DNA of 64,000 nucleotides. Origin: Artemia franciscana. Taxonomy: Eukaryota; Arthropoda; Branchiopoda; Anostraca; Artemiidae. Location: positions 46,803,235 through 46,867,234 of the forward strand of contig NC_088875.1 in assembly GCF_032884065.1 (NCBI RefSeq), in the 5' to 3' direction. This document shows, in pieces, positions 1-11,199 of the stretch. Each line of letters starts with the position of its first letter. Position 1 is the first letter of the stretch. Under the pieces are notes generated by a model. That model saw only the letters and a program-made list of their open reading frames with translations, had not been told where the DNA came from and did no database searches. A program made the translations under genes and the position numbers.

Positions 1-39
1 GTTCAAAGGTGCTTCCTCTCCGCGTGTCCCTACTCCTAA
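1..39 (-). CDS. Possible last exon of UBE2W-like gene (runs off window)
   Basis: On the minus strand a pyrimidine-containing stretch ending in CAG (RC of 40-42) precedes 39 bases that stay open to the window edge. The phase fits the exon at 320-395, which ends one base into a codon; joined, the reading continues VRSRDTRRGSTFE. Human UBE2W ends instead with a short HDDTC-like tail, so this end is not conserved and the exon is uncertain. The intervening intron would be 280 bp and almost entirely minisatellite. Confidence 0.35.
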
Positions 40-54
40 CTGAAAATGTAACTG

Positions 55-314
55 ATCATAAATAGGAAAAAAACTGAATACAAGTAATAATAGAATAGAA
101 ACTGAATAAAACTTTGAATAGAAACTGAAAAAATAGGGAAAAAACTGAATACAAGTAATAATAGAATAGAAACTGAATAAAACTTTGAATAGAAACTGAA
201 AAAATAGGGAAAAAACTGAATACAAGTAATAATAGAATAGAAACTGAATAAAACTTTGAATAGAAACTGAAAAAATAGGAAAAAAACTGAACACAAGTAA
301 TAATAGAATAGAAA
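55..314. repeat. 71-bp minisatellite, about 3.5 copies
   Basis: The phrase CTGAATACAAGTAATAATAG recurs at about 74, 144, 215 and 288 (the last copy reads ACACAAG), a period of about 71 bp. The unit is A-rich on the plus strand. It fills nearly all of the putative final UBE2W intron and stops at the splice donor (315-319). The long minus-strand reading frames here are repeat artefacts. Confidence 0.9.
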
Positions 315-319
315 CTTAC

Positions 320-395
320 CATGATAAACCCATCCTGTTTTACTAGGCTCTTTTGGGGCAGTAGCCACATATAGACTATCACCAGGAGGTAGTGC
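320..395 (-). CDS. UBE2W: UBE2W-like E2 enzyme, C-terminal exon
   Basis: Minus-strand exon bounded by acceptor AG (396-397) and donor GTAAG (315-319). It starts in phase 0, directly compatible with the exon at 5822-5977, and encodes ALPPGDSLYVATAPKEPSKT followed by GWVYH. This aligns in position and spacing with the C-terminal tail of UBE2W, which has PPDNSFYV, then a Lys/Asn-rich stretch, then KWWYHDD. The first W of the WWYH motif is kept (GWVYH) and the second is V, so the tail is diverged. It continues to an uncertain last exon at 1-39. Confidence 0.85.
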
Positions 396-828
396 CTAGA
401 AGCAAATCACTTTCATCAATTAATTCAAAGCTGTAATAAACCTTTCTTTAATTCTTTTGTAATTAATCTTTTATCCTTTTTAGCCCTTAGCTAATATATT
501 AAGGTTACAAAACAAGACGCCTTTAATTACGTCAATAGGTATTACACGATTGTCGCCATCCTTCTTTGAACTCGCCTAGCAGCCTAGTTATTAGCCTAGT
601 GAAATAATGAATTCTTAGAAATTGGAGGCTAAGCAATTAGGAGACAAACAATTTTCATTTAATAGATTGATTGATACATTAATATAACATAACTTATAAC
701 AAATGCACGACTATAAACGAAGTTTCTTTTTGTTATAAACCACCAAAAGCATTGTTATATTGATATGTCAATTTTTTGGTGGTTTTCAATTGACACCATC
801 ACATTTTGTCATGAATTTATGGTTTCCA
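396..828. other. UBE2W intron, no feature seen
   Basis: AT-rich intronic DNA. Bases 729-790 contain a short stem (ACCACCAAAAG with a later TTTTTTGGTGGT) and resemble 2669-2730, about 70 percent by eye. Both stretches lie upstream of a copy of the palindromic element. No coding signal was recognised. Confidence 0.5.
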
Positions 829-2572
829 TCAAACAGTTCGTGGTAACGAACTGTAGTAAGGAGCGACCCGGCTCAATAGTAACCAAAACTCTAAAAAATT
901 GAATTTTGATATCAATAGCTACATCAAAAGAATCGCATTTTAATGCTGATTTTAAATATATAAGTTTCATCAAGTTTAGTCTTACCCATCAAAAGTTACG
1001 AGCCTGAGAAAATTTGTCCTATTAAGGAAAATAGGGGGGAACACCCCCTAAAAGTCGTAGGATCTTAGCGAAAATGACACCATAAGATTCAGCGTATCAG
1101 AGAACCCTATTGTAGAAGTTTCAAGCTCCTATCTACAAAAATGTGGAATTTTGTATTTTTTGCCAGAAGACAAATCACGGGTGCGTGTTTATTTGTTTGT
1201 TTGTTTTTTTTTTGTTTGTTTTTTTTTTTTTTTTTTTTCCCCAGGGGTCATCGTATCGACCAAGTGGTCCTAGAAAGTCGCAAGAGGGCTCATTCTAACG
1301 GAAATGAAAAGTTCTAGTGCCCTTTTTAAGTGACCCAAAAAATTGGAGGGCATCTAGGCCCCCTCCCACGCTCATTTTTTTCCCAAAGTCAACAGATCAA
1401 AATTTTGAGATAGCAATTTTGTTCAGCATAGTCGAAAATCATAATAACTATGTCTTTGGGGATGACTTACTCCCCCACAATCCCTGGGGGAGGGGCTGCA
1501 AGTTACAAACTTTGACCAGTGTTTACATATAGTAATGGTTATTGGGAAGTGTACAGACGTTTTCAGGGGGATTTTATTTTGTTTGGGGGTGGGGCTGAGG
1601 AGAGGGGGCTATGTTGGAGGATTTTTCCTTGGAGGAATCTGTCAAGGGGGAACAGAAATTCAATGAAAAGGGCGCAGGATTCTCTAGCATTACTATAAGA
1701 AAACAATGAAAAATAAACATGAAAACGTTTTTTCAAATGAAAGGAAGAGAGATTATTACGCATATGAGGGGTTCTAAAAATACTTTAGCATAAAGAGCGA
1801 GGTATTTAGGAGGAGATAAATACCTCGCTCTTCATGCTAAAGTATTTTTAGTAATTTCAACTATTTATTCTACGGCCTTTCTGATTCAGGGGTCATTCTT
1901 AAAGAATTGGGACAAAACTTACGATTTAGTGTAAAGAACGAGGTATTAACGAGGGTACAAACCCCCTCATATACATAATAATAATTAAAGAATATAAAAG
2001 TTTGTTACGTAAGTTAATTCTAAAGTTACGTATATTTTTTGCTAATAAAAAAAAATCGTTAAAATTAAAATTAATAGTTGCCTTTTTCTGTAACCGAAAA
2101 ATTGCATGGCAACTAGGCCTCCTTCCCCATCCCATATTTCTCAAAATCGTATGATCAAAACTAAGAGAAAGCCATTTAGCCAAAAAAGGAATTAATATGC
2201 AAATTTCATTTGAATAGTTTACGTGTGGAGAGTCAAAATCAAACATGCATTAATTCAAAAACGTTCAGAAATTACATAAAAAAAAACTAGTTTTTTTAAC
2301 TGAAAGTAAGGAGCGACATTAAAACTTAAAACGAACAGAAATTACTCCGTATATGAAATAGATTGTTCCCTCCGCAATCCCTCGCTCTTTACGCTAAAGT
2401 TCGACTCTTTGCCACAATTCTGCTTTTTAAAACAATTAAAAGCTTTAGCGTAAAGAGCGAGGGATTGCGGAGGGAACAATCTATTTCATATACGGAGTAA
2501 TTTCTGTTCGTTTTAAGTTTTAATGTCGCTCCTTACTTTCAGTTAAAAAAACTAGTTTTTTTTTTATGTAAT
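829..2572 (+). repeat. Palindromic composite element, copy 1
   Basis: Starts with the palindrome CAGTTCGTGGTAACGAACTG followed by AGTAAGGAGCGAC, and ends with the inverse of AACTGAAAGTAAGGAGCGAC, so the ends form an imperfect terminal inverted repeat. A central block of about 700 bp includes the poly-T/CCCAGGGGTCATCG region. An inner inverted repeat follows (ACCTCGCTCTT..., 1800-1950), then a strong terminal hairpin (2286-2568). No convincing protein is encoded; short reading frames recur between copies only because the DNA does. Probably a non-autonomous DNA element; class unknown. Confidence 0.85.
2286..2568. repeat. Long hairpin, about 115-bp arms (copy 1)
   Basis: The left arm (about 2286-2400) and right arm (about 2448-2565) are near-perfect reverse complements around a loop of about 50 bp. 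This copy carries TAGATTGTTCCCTCCGCAAT in both arms, a variant not seen in the other copies. Confidence 0.92.
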
Positions 2573-2947
2573 ATTAAGTAAAGCTGTACATATCCAAGCT
2601 TATACATACATTTGTTTGTTGTTTTTTATTGGAAGGGGGTAATGGGTACAACAGGCATTTTTTTATAAATTATCAAAAGCATTGTTATAGAGATATAGCA
2701 ATCTTCAAGGTGGCTTTCCAATAACCCGATGGCGTTTTTTCCACTGCTTTGGCTGCTATCATAGACCTGCGTAAAGACATACGTTTTTCTGTGGTGGAAG
2801 GGGGGGGGGGGTAAGTGATAGGTACACCATAAGGAAATTTTTTTTTACATCAGGTACTAGACACAACCGATTATTCAGCTTAAACGGCAACTATCAGGCA
2901 ACTTCTTGTAAGGAGATTCTAGAGAAATTGATGTATATACATATTTA

Positions 2948-3067
<120 letters not shown>

Positions 3068-3182
3068 TATTTACCGAAATTTATTTATTTACATTTAATT
3101 ATAGATATTTATTCATTTTGATTTCTTTTACCAAAATTTTACCATATATCACTAAACGTTACCCAGTATTTACTAATATTAA

Positions 3183-4918
3183 TCAAACAATTCGTGGTAA
3201 CGAATTGTAGTAAGGAGTGATCCGGCTCAATAGTAACCGAAACTCTAAAAAATGGAATTTTGATACCAATAGTTACATCAAAAGAATCGCGGTTTGATGC
3301 TGATTTTAAATATATAAGTTTCATCAAGATCAGTTATACCCATCGAAAGTTACGAGCCTGAGAAAAATTTGCCTCATTTTAGAAAATTGGGGGAAACACC
3401 CCCTAAAAGTCATACGATCTTAACGAAAATCACACCATCAGATTCAGCGTATCAGCGAACCTTATTGCAGAAATTTCAAGCTCCTACCTACAAAAATGTG
3501 GAATTTCGCTTTTTTTTGCCAGAAGACAGATCACGGATGCGTGTTTATTTGTTTTTCTGTTTTTTGTTGTTTTTTATTCCCAGGGGTGATCGTATCGACT
3601 TAGTGGTCCTAGAATGTCACGAGAAGGCTCATTCTAACGGAAATGAAAAGTTCTAGTGCCCTTTTTAAGTGACCAAAAAAATTGCAGGGCACCTAGGCCC
3701 CCTCCCACACTCATTTTTTCCCAAAAGTCACCGGATCAAAATTGTGATATAGCCATTTTATTCACCATAGTCGAAAAACCTAATAGCTACGTCTTTAGGG
3801 ACGACTTAATCCCCCGCAGTCCCCGTGGGAGGGGCTGCAAGTTACAAACTTTGACCTGTGTTTACATATAGTAATGGTTACTGGGAAGTGTACAGACGTT
3901 TTCGTTTTCAGGTGGTTGATTTTTTTGGTTTAGGGGGGAGAGTTGAGGGGTGGGGGGTACGCGGGAAGATATTTCCATGGAGGAACTTTTCATGGGGGAA
4001 GAGAATTTCAATAAAGGGGGCGCGGGATTTTCTAGTATTATTTGAAAAAAAACAATGAAAAAATAAATATGAAAAGTTTTTTTCTACTGAAAGTAAGGAG
4101 CAGCATTAAAACTTAAAACGAAAAAAATTTATTACGCACATGAGGGGTTTACCTCCTCGTAATACCTCACTCTTTATGCTAAATTTATTTTTAGTAATTT
4201 GAACTATTTATTCTACGGCCTTTGTGATTCAGAGTGTGATTTAAGTTCTAAAGCTTAAAGCTCAAAATCACTATAGCTTAAATGGGATATTTAAACTTTA
4301 GTGTAAAGAGCGAGGTATCGACGAGGGTTGAACCCCCTCATATACGCAATAAAAACATACAAATATAGAAGCTCTTCACGTAAGTTAATTCGTAAGTTAC
4401 GTATAATTTTTACCAATGAAAACATTTGTAAAAAATTAAAAGTTCTACTTGCCTTTTTAAGTAATCAAAAAATTGGAGGGGGACTTTGGCCTCCTCCTTC
4501 ACTCCTTTTTTCTCTAAGTCTTCCGATAATTGCAATTAATTAAAATGCAAATTTTATTTTAATTATTTATGTGCGGAGAGCCAAGATCAAAACATGCATT
4601 AATTCAAAAACGTCCAGAAATTAAATAGAAAAAAACAAGTTTTTTTAAATGAAAGTAAGGAGCAACATTAAAACTTAAAACGAACAGAAATTACTCCGTA
4701 TATGAAAGGGGCTTTTCCTCCTCAACGCCCCGCTCTTTACGCTAAAGTTTCTTACTGTTTTAAAAGGTAGAGTTAAGAGAAAGAGTCAAACTTTGGCGTA
4801 AAGAGCGGGGCATTGAGGAGGAAAAGCCCCTCTCATATACGGAGTAATTTCTGTTCGTTTTAAGTTTTAATGTTGCTCCTTACTTTCATTTAAAAAAACT
4901 TGTTCTTTTCTATTTAAT
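3183..4918 (+). repeat. Palindromic composite element, copy 2
   Basis: Same layout and orientation as copy 1. Its leading palindrome reads CAATTCGTGGTAACGAATTG, so both arms carry the matching change relative to copy 1. The central block, inner inverted repeat (4140-4350) and terminal hairpin (4628-4905) are all present. Confidence 0.85.
4628..4905. repeat. Long hairpin (copy 2)
   Basis: Arms about 4628-4746 and 4790-4905. The copy-specific text GGGGCTTTTCCTCCTCAACG in the left arm is mirrored in the right arm apart from about one base. Confidence 0.92.
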
Positions 4919-5821
4919 TATTTTTAAAATACTGATCAACCTTAGAAATCACGTAATGCAATTATCACTTAAAAAGCAATTAGACAAAGCAGATCCTAAA
5001 ACAAAGAGGTCAACAAGAATCCACCTCACTCAAAAACTCTTTGCTAGGATGATGAGCTAAAAACCAAGAAAAATCATTGAAACAAACTTTTTCTAATGAC
5101 ATGGTAGAGTAAGGCATCAAATGGAATTAATAGTATCACATTTTTAGCAATCAAAATCGTTTTATATGTCCTGTCTGAAAATTTGAGTTTAATGAAATTA
5201 AGGATCTTTCCGAAAAGTGTTTTTATGGTTTTACTATTATTTTTATTTGTTTGAAAATATTGCTATGGTAAAATTCATTAAAAATGTAATATTAAAAAGT
5301 AATGATTGGTAAAATAGGAAGCCAGTTTATTCCCTGATTCAAAAAAAGCAGATAAAAAACAGAATAATCCAAAGGAACAGATGCGACCTGGAATAACTGG
5401 AATAAATAATATTGTATCACTAAAAAGAAACTATGTGTAAATAGAAAGTATATTCATTGACTTTTTTTTTTTCAATAAAGAAGTAGAAATTCCGGATATT
5501 TCACTGGAATTGCACGAAAAGTATTAAGAAGGCTTTTCAGCACGAAAGATATTTGGGCTTTGAAGGCTTTTTTTTCGGAGGGGGGGGGGGTAGAATTTAC
5601 ACCTAAAACTTTCGCAAGAGTGTAGGCTACTCAGCAGCTCCTTGGCGATCCAATCAACAGTCTAGTTGTGCATACACGACAGATTTATACTTGTATTTAT
5701 TTTAACAAAGATTAATGCAGGAAACATATTGCCTGATTCACTATTTAATCCTTGCAACCTGAGACAGACTAAAAAATAATTTATCGCATAAATGCAATTT
5801 TACTACTGAAATTGGAATTAC
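4919..5821. other. UBE2W intron, no feature seen
   Basis: AT-rich with a G-run at 5580-5590. I see no repeat copy and no coding homology here. Confidence 0.5.
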
Positions 5822-5977
5822 CTTTTCCTTGCAACTGCTAAGCATAGATAAAATACTAATACAAACAGATTCAACGGAATATGACGGCGTCCACTCGTCA
5901 TTCAAGATGGATAAGCAAATGTGACCGTTGCTGTAGACGTGTGGATGAATTGGCAGGTACGGAGGAACGAAAACAAC
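5822..5977 (-). CDS. UBE2W: UBE2W-like E2 enzyme, catalytic exon
   Basis: A 52-codon minus-strand exon with acceptor CAG (RC of 5978-5980) and donor GTAAT (5817-5821). It encodes the E2 active-site region, HPHVYSNGHICLSIL, then W-P and SVQSVC-like SVESVCISILSMLSSCKEK. Known for the family: UBE2W replaces the canonical E2 HPN motif with HPH and attaches ubiquitin to protein N-termini, and the Cys in HICLSIL is the thioester cysteine. Both marks are visible here. Phase 0 at both ends joins it to the exons at 14525-14627 and 320-395. No stop or frameshift is present, so the gene looks functional. Confidence 0.95.
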
Positions 5978-8339
5978 CTGAAAATAAAATAAGAATCCAA
6001 ATGTGAAATCCCTTTTGAATATAAATTCCTGATTTGAGTTGACGAAGTAGAATTTTAATTTGGTTAACATAAGCTTTTAAATATTGGCCAGACCAAAACT
6101 AAACCTTAAAAAAGGTCCAACCAGAAAGGCTGCATCTCTGCTTTTCTGCAAGCGTCCTTTGCTGCTAAATAGTCAAACTTTTTTAATTTGTAAGCAAACC
6201 TGACCTGAACGCAGAAACAAACGAGAACAATTGACGAAACTTGGCCGTCACCGAGACGGTTGTTGCTGTAGTGCAGTTTTCGGATAAGTTTCCATACTTT
6301 TCTTTTGGCAATTACCAATGATATTGTATAATTCTTAATAAATTCACTCTTATACTTAGCTTGAAATTTATGTCACAATTGTCATACTCATGTGACCAAT
6401 CAAAATTATGTTTTGGAGCAGCACCAGATTTTTTATTTCGTTGTCGCCATCAGTAGTTTCGACTCGGTAACGATAAGAAACGGAAATTACAGAATCTTGT
6501 CCGGCACAAGTATTGCAAAATGGATAGTCATTTGAGAAATATTGTCGCTGAAACCACATCCTCTGACTCTATTTAATTCGTAATTTATTTAATTCTATTT
6601 ATTTCGTATATTAAACAGACTAGTACTATATCAGATTCTAAGTTCTTAGCACCCTTGCGCCCTGAATTCGGTCACAAGAAGTTAAACTTCATTTCAGTAA
6701 ATGGATTTCGTGGCATCAGATAGGGAATTTTTTTCTTTCTTACTGGATCAGAATTGCAACATCCGTTTATTCAGCCATAAAATTAAGACTTAAAATAGAC
6801 CAGTCCTTTCTATTTATGCAAAGATAAAAACTAAAACCTAAATAACTTTCAAAATGTAGAATCTGACTTGAATTAGTCAAGTAGACTTTAACTCAGTCAA
6901 CGTCACTTTTTAACTATCCAATAGACCAAATCCGAAACTAACAACAGATCCTGACAAAAATCGGCTTTGTAAGATACTGCGCCGCCATTTGGAATGATCT
7001 TTCGAGAGATATTGTACCTGAAAACTATCAGTTGATACAACTTGCAGAAAATTCAACAGACACCACTGTAGAGGGAAACCCTGGGTAAATAGTAGACTAG
7101 TGTTATATCAGGCCCTGAGCTCTTAGCACACTGAATTTTGTGATAAAAAGTCTACATTTCTGAAACTGGATCCCATGGTACACGATAGAAAAAAGATCGT
7201 TATTCCAGGATCAGAATCGCAACATTTGTTTTTCCAGCCGAAAAATTACTTTTAAAATAAACAAAACCTTTCTGCTTGATGAAAATCTAAAACTCACATT
7301 CTTCTTTAGACAGGTATTTTTTTTTCTCTTGAGAAATTTTCTAAGGAAACTTCAGAAAATTTAGTTTTCCAGCACATGTATCAGCCAAAATACATGCATT
7401 GACGCAATAATAGCATTACTGCTTGATAGAATTTACAGTCTGTTTTGGTTGTATTGACTAAATGGTACTTTAACCTAAATAAGTCTGTTACTGTCTTGAT
7501 CAAGATTGATTTCTTTTACTTACTTGAAACTCAACATCCGTATGAAACCAAGAGAAGTGTTAACAAATTTGTAAACCCCAGTTTGAAGGTCTTTATTAGG
7601 ATATGTGCTCTTAGCAGTTGGGAATATAAAATCAAAAGTACCCTTGAAGTTCAACCAGACCTACTAGAAAAACCCCAGCACGTTTATAGACATTTTTAAT
7701 ATTTTACTTCAACAAAAAATAGTAAATATACTTTTAAAGCTTAAAATTCTGTGACATCCTTCGGTGGACATCAAGAATCTTTTTAACGTTTTTCTATTTT
7801 TGAGTATCGTGCAATTTTTGGTATAACGAGAGATTTAAGTCTGTTCTATGACTAGGCTAGAGTCTTTTCTTCGATGTATACGTCTTGGGTTCATACTGAT
7901 TTTTAAGGATTAGAACAAAAATCGCCAGTCAGGAGATGAGATTGTAGAAGCATGCCTGTCGCCAGGCCTTCTTCCAATAGAGTTTGGAAATCTTTGAAGA
8001 AAATAACACGGCATTGCCCAGCCCTGAATTGTAAAGAGTAATCTTAGTAGTCAGTATAACTGCAGAAGAGTAAAGAAGTAGTTTTAAAACTGTGGTAAGG
8101 GAGCTAGAATTCATTGTTTGCGAACCTAAAATTACCTTTCTCAAATATTTGGATTTTACAAATGCACATGCTTGATGTCACTGTTGCCAGTTTCCAGCTT
8201 ATAAAGAAGAGGAAATTATGTACGGGCATGCTTAAACCCAAATTGAGGAGCTCTTTCAGGAAGATGAACCTGGTTTAAATTTTATTTGTGCTTTTAATTT
8301 TCATACAGAGCCATGGTTGAGGAAGAGGGAGCCATCCAC
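5978..8339. other. UBE2W intron with diverged direct repeat
   Basis: Bases 6480-6800 and 6965-7260 share a string of similar blocks in the same order, including GGATCAGAAT(T/C)GCAACAT and TATCAG...CTCTTAGCAC, offset by about 480 bp. This suggests an old tandem duplication. The rest (7300-8340) shows no recognisable feature. Confidence 0.45.
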
Positions 8340-8408
8340 CTCGTATAAACAATTATTTTTGCTCGTTTTAAGTTTTAGTGTTGGTCCTTATTTTCAGTTG
8401 AAACAAAT
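8340..8408 (-). repeat. Fragment of the palindromic element
   Basis: GCTCGTTTTAAGTTTTAGTG followed by TTGGTCCTTATTTTCAGTTG matches the terminal part of the palindromic element. No other module is attached. Confidence 0.7.
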
Positions 8409-8644
8409 TGTTTTTATCCAATATAATTTGTATAATAACACTTGCTACGCACAACGATAAGAGGAAACGTAGTAAAACGAGGAGATTTACGACCAGTGAA
8501 CGCAAATCACCTCCTTTCACTACTTTTTCGCATTTCTTTTTTTTTACCAACATTGAGGCATATCATTTTCACATTTAATCAAAAATAGTCTTTAGAGTAG
8601 TGGATAACCAGATTTCTACTAATTAATACTAACTCACTGCAACA

Positions 8645-9326
8645 CAGCATCAAATCATCTGAGGCCACTACAACTATGCATGTTTCTTCTCAGCCCAATC
8701 TGTTCAAAGCTTCACTTTTTATCTCCTCATATAAAGGACTGATTCCATGAAATTCTTTCAGGTTGACGTTCTACCCCATTCAGGAACGATCAGCTTTTGG
8801 TCTGGCCCTAGAGGGCAGGCCAAAAAACACTCTTTGGCAATCTATCATCCTTCACCCATAAGACAAGGCCTAGTCATCTTACCTTCCTTTCACTATAGCC
8901 CTAGAAAATTGGATCAATCCTTTTGTACAGCCTACTGTTTGACATGTGGTAAATTAAAGGAGCATCCAAAAGTATTCTAAGCCAATTCCTTTCTAAAACA
9001 TTTGACTTAAACCATCTTCATCCAATTCTACTCGAGAACATTTAACAGACCTTCCTCAGACTTTTGAAGCACCCACGTTGCAGAGCCATGCTTATTACCC
9101 TAGCTTCCAGGTTACTCAGAGCCACTTATTACCCTGGCTTCCAATATTCTAGTCTTAGTTTGGCAATTCATTTTAGGTCAACTACCTCTTGCTCCAGACT
9201 ATTCTCAAATACGAAAAACACCCTTCTTCTATGCTATTCTATTTAATAAATCTTCACTGCGTCTGCCATCTTTACGAATAATACTACCAAGGTAAGTGAA
9301 ACAACTGACTAGATCGATTTTCTCGA
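8645..9326 (-). pseudogene. LINE 3' fragment, same family as 34245-35300
   Basis: The plus-strand text here parallels 34310-34890 in order: the block around GGTCTGGCCCTAGAGGGCAG, then ACAGCCTACTGTTTGA, GGAGCATCCAAAAG and TACCAAGGTAAGTGAAACAA. On the minus strand this is the C-terminal coding end of a non-LTR retrotransposon. It is 5'-truncated where the Helitron-like sequence starts (about 9327) and carries many frame disruptions. Confidence 0.75.
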
Positions 9327-9436
9327 TCTATCTCGTTGGTGGGGGCGCCTCGCCCCCCCAAGCCCCCCAGCTCGCGTATGTCGTTACGCGCCATATTAGT
9401 TACGCGCCATTGTAGTTGTGTTCCACCTGTGAATAT

Positions 9437-9438
<2 letters not shown>

Positions 9439-9504
<66 letters not shown>
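9439..9504. repeat. (TA)n microsatellite in Helitron
   Basis: A 66-bp TA array immediately 3' of the helicase stop codon on the minus strand. Confidence 0.97.
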
Positions 9505-9507
<3 letters not shown>

Positions 9508-9508
9508 T

Positions 9509-9646
9509 TTAACTACGTAAAACTTGCAAATATACAACATTCTTCGCTGTCCCATTGTCTGTGCATATAAATAGATTGTCAGGTTTACCCACTCTTGAAC
9601 ATGAAACATATAATTGTCCATGGGAAAAACAATCCGTATTCAGATC
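9509..9646 (-). pseudogene. Helitron helicase C-terminal remnant
   Basis: Reading the minus strand from 9646 gives 45 uninterrupted codons and a TAA. The peptide includes CFSHGQLYVSCSRVGKPDNL and ends TAKNVVYLQVLRS. This is the conserved end of the Pif1-like helicase of Helitron RepHel proteins (G-Q-L-Y-V, S-R-V). A stop lies four codons upstream of the first aligned codon, so only the tail survives. The frame lacks a start codon and so is easy to miss; the open frame at 9400-9621 is an out-of-frame shadow. Confidence 0.88.
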
Positions 9647-9709
9647 TATACCTCATTATTCTGATGATTATCCTTGAGCTTTATTGATGATGATTGCTAA
9701 TCGAACATT

Positions 9710-9935
9710 CCCTGTGTCCCGGTCGTCATTTATATATCCCTCCTGTGTCCCCGTTGTAGTTGTGTCCCTGTGTCCCGGTCATCATTTATATTCCCTGTGT
9801 CCCGGTCGTTATTTGTGTCCTGGTGTCCCATTCTGTAATTTCTCTTTGAGTGTCCCGGTCGTCATTTATATTCCCTGTGTACCGGTGTCCCGGTCGTCAT
9901 TTGTGTCCCGGTGTCCCGGTCTGTAAATTCGTCAG
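9710..9935. repeat. Minisatellite with TGTCCCGGTCGTCATTTATA motif
   Basis: At least seven imperfect copies of TGTCCCGG(T/TCGTC) spaced irregularly at 20-45 bp, inside the Helitron-like element. Confidence 0.85.
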
Positions 9936-10072
9936 TCGACAAACATGACGTCAGTCGACAAACAACTTCATGACGGAATAATGCTCAATCCTTATAATGA
10001 CGTCAGTCGACACACAAACATGACGTCAGTCAACAGACAAACAAACAACTTATTTTTATATATAGAGATATT

Positions 10073-11199
10073 ATTTTATTCAAAAAGACAATTTCTTTGT
10101 TTTTCTTTAGCTTGCCATAGTTGTTTATAAATAAACTATAATCTTGTCTCTTCTTACCAATAATACCGATATGTTAAATATAAAAAAGGGTCATATCCAC
10201 AGGATTTTCGGTGATTCTTGGTGGGGTGCCAATATCACTTGTAATTAAAAAGAATTCTACATGTTATATTTCAAGGTTTAAGGAAGTATGTCAGATATTT
10301 TCAAAAGTAAATGTGTCAGAACAGTTTAAAGTATTCGCCTCAGCTACTGATTGCCTGCCAGCAGTTTCAATCCCACTCCAAATGTTAGTCTGAAAACAAA
10401 TTTATGGAATTCCGAAAATTATTCCGAAATCTCTAAAGATTGGCGTCGGATCGAATTTAAAAGAACATTATCGGAGTTATCATGACCGAAAAATGTATGC
10501 AAAAGAAAAAACTTGGTCTCTCGACTTGAACAACATGCACCTGTGGCACTAGTGTGAACAAGTTACATAACTTGTAGCACTAGTGTGTTTTCTTTTTGTC
10601 TCTTTTTATTCTCTGCTGCTAGCTGGGCACCGGATCATCATAGAGAGTTGTTTATGGGTTCATTTTAAATCAAATTGCAACATCTGCTCGCTTTTTGAAT
10701 TAACAAATGCAATATTTAATATAAAATTTAACTGATATTTTTTACGCCTTTGACTCTACTGAACACAGCTTGAACATCAAAATGTATTTCTTACAAAAAT
10801 TCAAATCCATAGAACTTTTAAGACTAACTGAAAATATTCTTAGCTTATATTAATCAAGTAATTGTGATAGTTGTGATACATAATAGTTGTGATGCACACC
10901 AACAATTTTGATACATAAAACCAGGAATTTCAGCTAACTGAGACTGGAAGTACAATAGGCAAATAATTAATTGCAACAGGTTTTAATAACTGCTTTTGAA
11001 CCCCAGTCAATATTTAGAATTGGCAATGGAAAGCCACAGGTTAAAAAAATTGATTCCAATAGGCTTATTGAATGCGTAGGTTATCTTATATAAATTCAGT
11101 AAATTCAAAAATGCTTCCTTACTCAGATAAATGTAGTTTAACATATAAAGATATATGTGCTCAAATGCATCCTGTCTATTCCACTAATTTCCATTTTAG
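10073..11199. other. UBE2W intron, no feature seen
   Basis: AT-rich single-copy-looking sequence with a short local repeat (GTGATAGTTGTGATACATAATAG region, 10860-10910). No coding homology recognised. Confidence 0.5.

Larger units (their letters stand above)
9327..10072 (-). mobile_element. Helitron/Helentron-like non-autonomous element
   Basis: On the minus strand it begins near 10072 with TCTCTATATATAAAAATAAG, followed by GACTGACGTCA repeats. It ends near 9327 after a GC hairpin (GGGGGCGCCTCGCCCCC, 9340-9357). Between these lie a tandem GTCCCGGTCGTCATTTATAT minisatellite and an in-frame remnant of the Helitron helicase (9509-9646). The 5' TC start and 3' hairpin fit Helitrons; a CTRR terminus was not clear. 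The element appears to interrupt the LINE fragment at 8645-9326. Confidence 0.7.

Noticed and set aside
1317-1532. Recurrent frame with PFLSDPKNWRA-like text in several copies (also 3656, 16687 on the minus strand)
   Set aside because: It recurs because the palindromic element recurs. It has frame breaks in most copies, no known domain, and G-rich and C-rich runs dominate it.
9400-9621. Met-initiated 73-codon frame over the Helitron tail
   Set aside because: The conserved helicase text is in a different frame (9509-9646); this frame is out of register.
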